Shown here piece after piece: positions 34,191-41,241 of a stretch of 42,324 bases of DNA. The DNA is from an uncultured Bacteroidota bacterium (GTDB lineage: Bacteria; Bacteroidota; Bacteroidia; Bacteroidales; F082). The stretch is from NCBI GenBank assembly GCA_913055825.1, contig CAJXKB010000018.1, positions 1 through 42,324 of the forward strand. The letters are read 5' to 3'. Numbering within the stretch: the first letter of the stretch is position 1; every line of letters begins with the position of its first letter. The position numbers and the translations under genes are program-made. The notes below the pieces were generated by a model, which did not search any database, was not told the origin of the DNA, and was given only the letters and a program-made list of their open reading frames with translations.

Positions 34191-35126
34191 TTACCCGTGC
34201 AGGTCGAGGCCTTGCATCATGTAAATGGAATGTTCAAGCGTAGGTAAAATCTCTGTGAGATATTCTGTTACGGCTTTCTTACTTCCCGGTAAGGTATAAA
34301 TTAAGCTATTGCCGATAGTTCCGGCAACAGCCCTGCTTATCAATGCATTGGGTTTTTTCATGCCATATTTTACCCGGATTAATTCCATGATGCCGGTAAT
34401 TTCTTTGTCGAGCATGGGTTTTACCACATCGGGAGTAATGTCCCTTTTCCCGATCCCTGTTCCGCCGGTTGTGAAAATAATATCGACCTTCCCGCCAACT
34501 GCTTCATCGATTGATTTTCTGAGTTTTACCGCGTCATCGGGAATGATTTCCGTTTGAAATTCAAAATGGCGATGTTTGGAAACAAGAAATTCTTCGGTTT
34601 TCTTTTTAATGAGTGGTCCGCTCAAATCCTCATACACCCCCTGACTGGCCCTGTCGCTGAGTGTGATAATTTTGATTCTCAATATGCGTGGGTGATATTC
34701 AAACCGGACTCCGGGAATCAGTTCCCCACCTTTTAAAACCTTTACAAATATGCCCTCTTTGGGCATCACGCAATTGCCCACTTCGCGAAAGATAGCGCAA
34801 TTGTCACCATGACATTTTTTACCAATCTGGGTTACCATCAATTCAATATCATCGGATATGAATTTGTCCAGAGGCGCTGTTTTAAATAGCTCCATTCCTT
34901 TGGTGGAGATGTTTTCGGCAAATTCGCCAAATTTGATGTTGCGTTTTGCCTCTTTCGAGAATTTCTCAATACTTTCAATCCCCAACAAACTTACTTGACG
35001 GTGCCAGGGTCCTGAGTGGGCGTCTCCCGGGATTCCGATATCCGTTAAACGGATTTTGTTTACTGGTTTTTTTATGGTCCCTTTTTTTTCGGAGATGTTT
35101 ACTGAAGTTACTTCAAAAGTTTGCAT
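34191..35126 (-). CDS. MOSC domain-MogA fusion, molybdenum cofactor biosynthesis
   Basis: 311 aa from the ATG at 35126. Residues 1-145 form a MOSC domain ([20 protein letters not shown], then the Cys-rich [25 protein letters not shown] with C105, C110 and C119), a fold that binds or transfers sulfur around Mo cofactors. Residues from about 149 form a MogA/MoaB domain ([47 protein letters not shown]) that adenylylates molybdopterin before MoeA inserts Mo. It is the last gene of the Moco operon. The ATG overlaps the moaC stop by 14 bases, suggesting coupling; the TTG at 35153 is a poorer start. Confidence 0.88.
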   Translation of the reverse strand: MQTFEVTSVNISEKKGTIKKPVNKIRLTDIGIPGDAHSGPWHRQVSLLGIESIEKFSKEAKRNIKFGEFAENISTKGMELFKTAPLDKFISDDIELMVTQIGKKCHGDNCAIFREVGNCVMPKEGIFVKVLKGGELIPGVRFEYHPRILRIKIITLSDRASQGVYEDLSGPLIKKKTEEFLVSKHRHFEFQTEIIPDDAVKLRKSIDEAVGGKVDIIFTTGGTGIGKRDITPDVVKPMLDKEITGIMELIRVKYGMKKPNALISRAVAGTIGNSLIYTLPGSKKAVTEYLTEILPTLEHSIYMMQGLDLHG

Positions 35127-35577
35127 GATTAATATCTGTTTTTGTTTTTTCAATCAGGTGAATTTGTTCCATTTGCATTTTTTTGTCCACCGCTTTACAC
35201 ATGTCGTAAACAGTAAGCAAGGCAATGTGCACACCTGTGAGGGCTTCCATCTCGACACCGGTTTGGCCAATGCATTTTGCCTGGCTGGTTACATGCACCC
35301 CCTCATCCCGCAAAGTAGCTTTAACAGCAACTTTTGTGAGGGCAATCGGATGGCAAAGAGGGATGAGTTCACTGGTTTTTTTTGCCGCCTGGATGCCGGC
35401 GATTTCGGCAATGGTGAGTACATCGCCTTTTTTAATTTGATTTTGTTTTATCAGATGAACCGTTTCGGCTTGAAGCCTGATAAAGCCTTCGGCCATCGCT
35501 TTGCGTATTTGTGGTGGTTTGTTGCCTACATCCACCATCCGGGCTTTGCCTTCTTCATCAATGTGCGTGAGTTTCAT
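35113..35577 (-). CDS. moaC: cyclic pyranopterin monophosphate synthase
   Basis: Converts the MoaA product (3',8-cyclo-H2GTP) to cyclic pyranopterin monophosphate, the first stable Moco intermediate. 154 aa. [29 protein letters not shown] (70-80), [10 protein letters not shown] and the catalytic [11 protein letters not shown] (D125, K128) are all conserved. It lies between moaA (43 bases) and the MOSC-MogA gene (overlapping), on the same strand. Confidence 0.95.
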   Translation of the reverse strand: MKLTHIDEEGKARMVDVGNKPPQIRKAMAEGFIRLQAETVHLIKQNQIKKGDVLTIAEIAGIQAAKKTSELIPLCHPIALTKVAVKATLRDEGVHVTSQAKCIGQTGVEMEALTGVHIALLTVYDMCKAVDKKMQMEQIHLIEKTKTDINHANF

Positions 35578-35620
35578 GATTTTTCTGTTTTAGCTGGATT
35601 AATTTTTCTGTTTCAATTTG

Positions 35621-36421
35621 TTAACCACCAATTCCGTAAAATTTCCCCGATTGATTTTTAGTGCCTCTTTTGGGCTTGTTGGTAACTGCTTTTTCAAAGG
35701 CTCCGGCAATACCTTCTCGTTTTACGTTAAAAGCCTTTTCGTTAAACAAACAGGGTTTTATATCGCCATTGGCGGTTAGTCGCAACCTGTTGCAGGTACG
35801 GCAATTACCGCCTTCGCCACCTTCCACCACTGAAAATTCACCGGTTTGCAGGTTCATCTGGTGGATAAACCGGATTTGAAGTCCGTTTTTCACACAAAAG
35901 TCGGCAACTTCTCTGGCGTCTTTTTCGTTGCTGTTTTTCAACACAACACAATTAATTTTTACAGGATTCAGTCCAACTTTCTTTGCCGCTTCAATACCTG
36001 CAAACACTTTTTGAATATCTCCTCCCCGTGTGATTTCTGCGTATCGTGAAGGTGAGAGTGTGTCCAAACTAATGTTTACCCTGTTTAAACCGGCATCTTT
36101 CAGTGCCTGAGCGTACTCCGAAAGTAAAATACCATTGGTGGTGATGGATAAATCGGTAACTCCTTTAACGGAAGCAATCTGTTTAACCAAATCAACAATC
36201 CCTTTTCTCACCAATGGTTCTCCTCCTGTCAGGCGGATTTTATCGATTCCTTTTTGTACACCTTCTTTCACAATGTTTACAATCTCTTCGAAAGACAAGA
36301 TGTCCTCGTGTCGCATCAATTCAATACCTTCTTCCGGCATGCAATACACACAACGAAGATTACACCGGTCAGTGACCGAGATGCGGAGGTAGTTTAGCTT
36401 TCGGTTAAATCGGTCGTACAT
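35621..36421 (-). CDS. moaA: GTP 3',8-cyclase, compact variant
   Basis: Radical-SAM enzyme that starts Moco synthesis by cyclising GTP. The radical-SAM cluster motif is DRCNLRCVYC (C20, C24, C27). The second cluster is CRTC plus a later Cys (C207, C210, C224) in CNRLRLTANGDIKPCLF. The C-terminal Gly-Gly (265-266), required for activity in known MoaA, is kept. At 266 aa it is about 60 residues shorter than the usual 320-330. The deficit is internal: FIHQMNLQTGEFSVVEGGEGG links the barrel directly to the second cluster, with no frameshift in sight. It overlaps the 3' end of moeA by 17 bases. Confidence 0.85.
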   Translation of the reverse strand: MYDRFNRKLNYLRISVTDRCNLRCVYCMPEEGIELMRHEDILSFEEIVNIVKEGVQKGIDKIRLTGGEPLVRKGIVDLVKQIASVKGVTDLSITTNGILLSEYAQALKDAGLNRVNISLDTLSPSRYAEITRGGDIQKVFAGIEAAKKVGLNPVKINCVVLKNSNEKDAREVADFCVKNGLQIRFIHQMNLQTGEFSVVEGGEGGNCRTCNRLRLTANGDIKPCLFNEKAFNVKREGIAGAFEKAVTNKPKRGTKNQSGKFYGIGG

Positions 36422-37580
36422 CTACTTTTTCTCCTTTTTTTAATGTTTTCACCCCTATTTCTATCACCATTAAGCCATTGGCATAAGACAAGCCATTGAT
36501 ATGGGCTGAACCGTGATATTCAACAGGCTTAACACTTCCCACTTCGGTTATAATAACCGGCTCAAATGCCTTTCGTTTAGCATTTCTTCGATTAAAATCT
36601 ACCGCCAAGGGCAATTTGTAAAACTGTGGCTGATAATAATTTCCCATAATTCCAAGCAACAGGGGTTTTATCAGCATTTTAAACTGGACAAAGGCAGAAA
36701 CAGGATTGCCAGGAACGCCCACAAACCATTTATTGTCTTTGGTGCCAAAAATGGTTTTTTTGCCGGGTTTGGTGGCCACACCATGAAAATGAACATGAAA
36801 ACCAGCTTCTTTCAATACATCGGGAACAAAATCGTAATCGCCCATCGATACCGCTCCCGACATGATAACAACATCGGCATTTTCGAGGGCTTTATGCAGC
36901 ATCCGTGCCGTGTCATCTATGGTGTCAGCGGCAATTCCCAAATAATGTACCGGCAGTCCCAACGAATGAGTCTGGGCCATCATTTGATAAGCATTGCTGT
37001 TCCGTATTTGGGAAAGTTCCGGTTTTAAGTGGGGCTCAACCAATTCATTTCCCGTTGACACAATTGCCACGCGGGCTTTTTTGAAAACTTTCACTTTTGT
37101 GGCACCGACCATGGCCAGTACAGGGATGTGTTTTTCTTTAATTATTGTTCCTTCAGTAAGCAGGATGTCACCTTCTTTAACATCTTCACCGAGATAACAA
37201 ATGTTTGATTTGGTATTGTCGTTCGTGAACTCAACCAGGCCATTCTTGTCTTTGTGAGTATGCTCAACCATAATTACCGTGTCAGCACCTTTGGGAATAG
37301 GTGCCCCGGTCATAATTTTTGCACATTGGTTTTTGCCGATTTCTTTTTGTGGCCACTTTCCGGCAGGAATTTCTTCCACCACTTCCAAGGGGTTATGAAT
37401 ATCTGTCATTCTGCATGCATAGCCATCCATGGCCGACTTGTCAAATGGAGGCATAGCCATATCGGAGCGGATATCTTCAGCAAGTACCCGGTTTAAAGTG
37501 TTCTCAAAACCAACAGTTTCCACCCCCAGCGTGTTGACATTTTGGGTGATCAGTCGGTAGGCTTCTTCGTAAGTAATCAT
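36405..37580 (-). CDS. moeA: molybdopterin molybdenumtransferase
   Basis: Inserts molybdate (or tungstate) into adenylylated molybdopterin. 391 aa, near the family length. VLAEDIRSDMAMPPFDKSAMDGYA near the start, TGAPIPKGADTVIMVEH, and the MoCF-like active region VVIMSGAVSMGDYDFVPDVL, IFGTKDNKWFVGVPGNPVSAFVQF are all present. The C-terminal domain IV ends in KGEKVDVRPI. Upstream is the TauE/SafE gene (11 bases), and its 3' end overlaps moaA, so it is the first biosynthesis gene of the operon. Confidence 0.94.
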   Translation of the reverse strand: MITYEEAYRLITQNVNTLGVETVGFENTLNRVLAEDIRSDMAMPPFDKSAMDGYACRMTDIHNPLEVVEEIPAGKWPQKEIGKNQCAKIMTGAPIPKGADTVIMVEHTHKDKNGLVEFTNDNTKSNICYLGEDVKEGDILLTEGTIIKEKHIPVLAMVGATKVKVFKKARVAIVSTGNELVEPHLKPELSQIRNSNAYQMMAQTHSLGLPVHYLGIAADTIDDTARMLHKALENADVVIMSGAVSMGDYDFVPDVLKEAGFHVHFHGVATKPGKKTIFGTKDNKWFVGVPGNPVSAFVQFKMLIKPLLLGIMGNYYQPQFYKLPLAVDFNRRNAKRKAFEPVIITEVGSVKPVEYHGSAHINGLSYANGLMVIEIGVKTLKKGEKVDVRPI

Positions 37581-37591
37581 GTTCTATAATT

Positions 37592-38320
37592 TTAAAAGAT
37601 AAATAGTTTTACACTGGCAACCAGTAATACTGCAGCGAGGAGTATTTTTACTTTATATTGACTTAACTTTTGGCTGCTTAGTTGAGAACCGAGATAGCCG
37701 CCTGAAAAGCCTACTGCTGCCCATAGTAAAATATGTGGGTCGGGTTTGAAGTTTTGATTAAAATATAGCCCGGCAAGTCCTGCCATGGAATTTAAGAGAA
37801 TGAACATAGCCGAGATGCCGGCAGTTTCTTTTACGTTGGCCCAATGCATAAGTAACAAAATAGGGCCTAAAATAATTCCGCCTCCAATACCGATCATCCC
37901 TGAAAATAAACCTACTATGGCGCCAATCAAGATGGCTATGTGAAATGGTGGGTTTTTCGATTGCTCATAACTTCCTTTCGGACTGATAAGCATCCGGCTG
38001 ATTGCTAATAATAGAAAAACACCAAGAATAACTTTGTAGGTGTGCGGGTTTATCTGTATTCGTGCCCCGATAAAAGCCATAGGGATGGATCCTAAAATAA
38101 AGGGAAGTAAAACGTTAAATTTAAAATGGCCGTTTTTAAAAAAGGAATAAAAGGCAATTCCGGCTACAAATAAATTCAGCGTAAGCGCAGATGATTTCAT
38201 GGTGTATTGTTCAAAGCCAAAAAGTGCCATGAGTGCTAAATACCCACTGGCACCGCCATGCCCTACCGATGCATAAAGAGAAGCGACTACGAAAACAGAA
38301 AGAATAAATAAGTATTCCAT
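37592..38320 (-). CDS. TauE/SafE (TSUP) family membrane transporter
   Basis: 242 aa with seven or eight hydrophobic segments. SVGHGGASGYLALMALFG in the first half and GMIGIGGGIILGPILLL in the second are the two Gly-rich TSUP repeats. Family members move sulfite, sulfoacetate, sulfonates or, in some cases, other anions across the inner membrane. It is the first gene of the Moco operon (11 bases before moeA) and sits directly after a structured leader and terminator. A role in sulfur supply or oxyanion handling for Mo or W enzymes is inference from position. Confidence 0.85.
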   Translation of the reverse strand: MEYLFILSVFVVASLYASVGHGGASGYLALMALFGFEQYTMKSSALTLNLFVAGIAFYSFFKNGHFKFNVLLPFILGSIPMAFIGARIQINPHTYKVILGVFLLLAISRMLISPKGSYEQSKNPPFHIAILIGAIVGLFSGMIGIGGGIILGPILLLMHWANVKETAGISAMFILLNSMAGLAGLYFNQNFKPDPHILLWAAVGFSGGYLGSQLSSQKLSQYKVKILLAAVLLVASVKLFIF

Positions 38321-38541
38321 ATTGCACTAATTAGTAAAAAAGGCCTCCTCCCTGAAACGGAAAGAGGCCAATAATGCAATATCTAATCAAGATAATACCT
38401 TGAACTATCGATTCTTATGCCCACTTCTTTCCAATTCATCCTGCTAAAGCAGGAATCGGGAGGCTCAACCATTTCTGTTTGAACCCATCGGAATGTTTTT
38501 CATGGGTTACACTTTAGAAAAACATTCTCGAAGCAATTTTC
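38321..38541 (-). ncRNA. structured 5' leader of the TauE/SafE-Moco operon (candidate riboswitch or attenuator)
   Basis: About 220 nt from the promoter to the TauE/SafE start. An 11-bp helix GAATGTTTTTC (38527-38517) / GAAAAACATTC (38501-38491) has AACCCAT (38508-38502) in its loop, which pairs with ATGGGTT (38488-38482), making an H-type pseudoknot. GGTTCAA can instead pair with TTGAGCC (one G-U), and this competes with the second pseudoknot stem. Next is a hairpin TCCTGC-TTTA-GCAGGA in a longer stem. The leader ends in a strong terminator before the start codon. I do not recognise it as a known riboswitch class. A separate sRNA is the other possibility. Confidence 0.55.
38336..38369 (-). 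terminator. intrinsic terminator in the operon leader
   Basis: On the minus strand: GGCCTCTTTCC (38369-38359), loop GTTTCA, GGGAGGAGGCC (38352-38342), then TTTTTT (38341-38336). It is an 11-bp stem with two G-U pairs, ending 16 bases before the TauE/SafE ATG, so read-through would control the whole operon. Confidence 0.85.
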
Positions 38542-38545
38542 AGGC

Positions 38546-38575
38546 ACAAATATAATACATTTTCAAAAACTCCAA
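38546..38575 (-). promoter_or_regulatory. promoter of the leader/TauE-SafE-Moco operon
   Basis: On the minus strand: TTG (38575-38573), an 18-base spacer, TATATTTGT (38554-38546). It lies in the gap just after the TonB-receptor stop and matches the Bacteroidetes consensus well. Confidence 0.75.
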
Positions 38576-38580
38576 TTTTT

Positions 38581-40803
38581 TTATTTTTTTATGCCAAAGG
38601 GTATTCGAATATTTAAAGCAATATTTCGCCCCATATTGTAAATTCCCACATCTTTTAGTGTGGAAAGGTGATCTATGTACAAGGTATTGAGTAAATTGGA
38701 AGCTGTCAGGCTGAATTGCATCAATTGCCCGTGAATGCTTAAATCGGTTCCCAAAGCAGCATTCAATAAGGTGTAACCATCTGAAACCGTTTCAAATTGG
38801 GAAGGTTTCCGCTGTGCAAAAGCGTAATCAACCCATACTTTGACGAAAGGATTTCTGGCCGATTTCCAATGATTCTTCTTTACCATTACTTCAAAATGTA
38901 ATTTGTTGGCAGGAATCAGAGGCAGGTAACCCCCTGAAATTTTCTCACCAACGATGTAAGAATAATTAGCTTTTATGTGCAACCAATCCCATGGATGGGG
39001 ATGGATATGAATTCCGGCTTCCCCGCCAAACAATCGTGAAGGGGTTTGCAAATAGCGATATACGGCATATCCGTCCATGGTTTCGTTGGTTGGGGACAAA
39101 TAGATGTAGTTATAAATGTAATTGTAAAAAGCCGAAACTTCAAAAGTGGTATGCCGGGTGTGGATGTGCAAACCGAGGTCGGATTCGAGGTTGCGTTGAT
39201 TTGTCAAAGCCTGGTTTCCAATTTCATAGCGATTGGCATGCAAACCGTTTTGGGTTAGCTCGGCAATGTTAGGGCTACGAAAAGCGGATGCCAGGTTAAA
39301 TCGCAATAGGGCATGACCGGATAAATGAAAATTGGTTCCCACTGAAGCACTGATGTTATTAAAATTCCTGTGAAGAGCGGTAATGTTTTCCGCTTCCGGC
39401 ACATCAATGGTCCGGTGGTCGTAGCGGATTCCGGCTTCTGCAATAAATTTAGGGCTAAACTGCCGGTGAAGCATGCTGAATACTGAAAAATCATTCAGCT
39501 GTGCATCCGGGATAACATGTTGGGGGGCTTCATGGTTCTTGTTACTTTGGCTCATGCCCTGTATGCCGAGAAATGCCTTGGTATTTTCGCTGAAGTCGTA
39601 AACACCTTTTATGCGATAGTTAAAAGTTTGCAATGTCATATCAACCAGTTCTCTTACCGGTGTGAGTGCAGAACCTTGCAAGCGCCGGTTATTGTTTTGG
39701 TAAGAAAAATCCGCATTCAGTTTAAAATCACCCAAAAATATCTTGCTTTTTGCTGTCAACAGATGGTCGGTTAAATCCTGATACCAAACGCTGTTTTTCC
39801 TTCCTCTTTCCGTTACTAAAGCCAATGCCGGCGGAACAGACATTCCGAGTTTGGAGCGGTTATAGTCGTAAAACAGCCTGAATGAACCAATTTTTCTGAT
39901 AAGTCCGGTATTGAGTTTTACACTGTTCGCGTTAAAGCGGGTGTTGGCTGCCGTTTGCCCATTGCCCTGCCGATAATCTTCATGTGAATTAAGGGTAGCA
40001 TGTGCACCCCATACCCAGCCTTTTTCATTGCCTTTAATCCCGACTACTGAGTTGGTGCCCAGTGTATTACTAAAAAACTTCGTGTTTACTTCACCCTGGA
40101 TGTGGCCTTCGGGGGCTACCGGTTCGGCAATGAGGTTAATTACCCCGCCCACGGCTCCTGAGCCGTACATTAGCGAGGCCGGTCCTTTGATGATTTCGAC
40201 ACGGCTAAGTCCGGAACCGTCAACCAGGTATGGGTGGTCTTCTGAGAATTGGAAGTTTTCCATTGGAATACCATTGTTGAGCATCAGTACATTGCTTAGC
40301 GATAGTCCCCGAATAACCGGTGTAGCTACGCCGGGGCCTTTGGAAACAACACTTACACCCGGAATTTCGGCCATTGAACCGATAAAAGATGCCTGAACAG
40401 GTTGGGTAATATCTCTGGTGTTGATACTATTTATTTTAACTGTGTTCTCATGTTGGGTATTGGTAAAATACCCGCTGATGACTACTTCCTGCCCCTGAAC
40501 TACCATGGGCTTTAAGGCTACATTGATTACCAGTCCGTTGCCTTGTAAATTTATTTTTTTTGTTACGGTTTCGTAGCCCACATAAGAGTAGCTGACGAGA
40601 AACGTTCCCTTAGGTAAGGATTTTAAAATGTAGTGACCATTATTGTCACTGACTGTACCCAGCGACAACTCGCTGATTACAATATTTACGCCGGGAAGTG
40701 ACTCTTTGGTTTTTGAGTCTATAATCCGGCCACTGATACTGTTTTGCGCGTTTACTTTTAGCAAAAGAAACACGGAAAAGAAAATTAAAAGTTTTATTTT
40801 CAT
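38581..40803 (-). CDS. TonB-dependent outer-membrane receptor, probably for a metal
   Basis: 740 aa. Signal peptide (residues 1-19, cleaved before QNSISG), then a carboxypeptidase-like regulatory domain (SISGRIIDSKTKESLPGVNIVIS to about 105), a plug domain with GSMAEIPGVSVVSKGPGVATPVIRG and VEIIKGPASLMYGSGAVGGVINLI, and a 22-strand-type barrel to the end. The segment SAFRSPNIAELTQNGLHANRYEIGNQAL resembles zinc and other metal receptors of the ZnuD group. Histidine-rich loops (IHIHPHPWDWLHI, SEDHPYLVDG) agree with metal binding. A small His-rich envelope protein lies upstream. Zinc or copper is my best guess. The leader of the Moco operon starts just after its stop. Confidence 0.87.
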   Translation of the reverse strand: MKIKLLIFFSVFLLLKVNAQNSISGRIIDSKTKESLPGVNIVISELSLGTVSDNNGHYILKSLPKGTFLVSYSYVGYETVTKKINLQGNGLVINVALKPMVVQGQEVVISGYFTNTQHENTVKINSINTRDITQPVQASFIGSMAEIPGVSVVSKGPGVATPVIRGLSLSNVLMLNNGIPMENFQFSEDHPYLVDGSGLSRVEIIKGPASLMYGSGAVGGVINLIAEPVAPEGHIQGEVNTKFFSNTLGTNSVVGIKGNEKGWVWGAHATLNSHEDYRQGNGQTAANTRFNANSVKLNTGLIRKIGSFRLFYDYNRSKLGMSVPPALALVTERGRKNSVWYQDLTDHLLTAKSKIFLGDFKLNADFSYQNNNRRLQGSALTPVRELVDMTLQTFNYRIKGVYDFSENTKAFLGIQGMSQSNKNHEAPQHVIPDAQLNDFSVFSMLHRQFSPKFIAEAGIRYDHRTIDVPEAENITALHRNFNNISASVGTNFHLSGHALLRFNLASAFRSPNIAELTQNGLHANRYEIGNQALTNQRNLESDLGLHIHTRHTTFEVSAFYNYIYNYIYLSPTNETMDGYAVYRYLQTPSRLFGGEAGIHIHPHPWDWLHIKANYSYIVGEKISGGYLPLIPANKLHFEVMVKKNHWKSARNPFVKVWVDYAFAQRKPSQFETVSDGYTLLNAALGTDLSIHGQLMQFSLTASNLLNTLYIDHLSTLKDVGIYNMGRNIALNIRIPFGIKK

Positions 40804-40897
40804 TTCATTACGATTATTATTAGACGTTTTTTGAGGCCATCTTTGCGATGGTTGCTATTAACCTGAGTTCGACACAAACTTTGTTGACCGCTTCAGG
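40804..40897 (-). other. spacer before the TonB receptor with inverted repeats
   Basis: On the minus strand it holds AACCTGA...TCAGGTT (7 bp) and the hairpin CCATC-GCAAA-GATGG, about 95 bases in all, with no T run. It could be a weak leader structure for the receptor gene. I see no known metal-regulator operator in it. Confidence 0.3.
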
Positions 40898-41230
40898 TTA
40901 TACTATTTTGTCTAATAAAGGGGGCGCACGTAATAAAGTGGATAAATTTAATTCAAAAGAAAAATGCCCAAGTGGGAGGGGTAACAGAATATCACCACAG
41001 TATTCCTTCCTCTCTATTACATGTATCTGTTTTTGAAGTGAAAAAAAAGCCAGATTAAATCCCGGAATGGGACATTTCCGGTGGTACTCGTGTAATATCT
41101 CACTTTTTTTACCGGAATAAGAGAAGTAGAAATGGTGATGAAAAGACTCGTCCAATAGCTTTACCGTTGTTGGTGTAACAAAAACCAACAACAGTAAAAC
41201 CGCTAAAAGATTTTTCAGCTTTTTGGACAT
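40898..41230 (-). CDS. small His-rich envelope protein upstream of the TonB receptor
   Basis: 110 aa. An N-terminal hydrophobic segment (residues 8-19) is a signal or anchor. The rest has a probable metal-binding pattern: DESFHHHFYFSYSG (three His at 31-33), then LHEYHRKCPIPGFNLAFF (two His and a Cys). Similar small proteins with HH plus CP(I/V)xxFxF occur next to metal TonB receptors in this phylum, so a periplasmic metal carrier or sensor is plausible. No enzyme motif is seen. The ATG at 41230 lies 11 bases after the pepD-like stop, so it may be co-transcribed with that gene and with the receptor. Confidence 0.65.
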   Translation of the reverse strand: MSKKLKNLLAVLLLLVFVTPTTVKLLDESFHHHFYFSYSGKKSEILHEYHRKCPIPGFNLAFFSLQKQIHVIERKEYCGDILLPLPLGHFSFELNLSTLLRAPPLLDKIV

Positions 41231-41241
41231 TTTAGTTAGGA

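Noticed and set aside
35056-35661. 201-codon plus-strand ORF across moaC
   Set aside because: It is antisense to moaC and neighbours, rich in Phe and His from reversed codons, and has no domain.
36513-37028. 171-codon plus-strand ORF across moeA
   Set aside because: It is antisense to a clear MoeA; a codon-usage shadow.
40028-40396. 122-codon plus-strand ORF in the TonB receptor gene
   Set aside because: It is antisense to the conserved plug domain.
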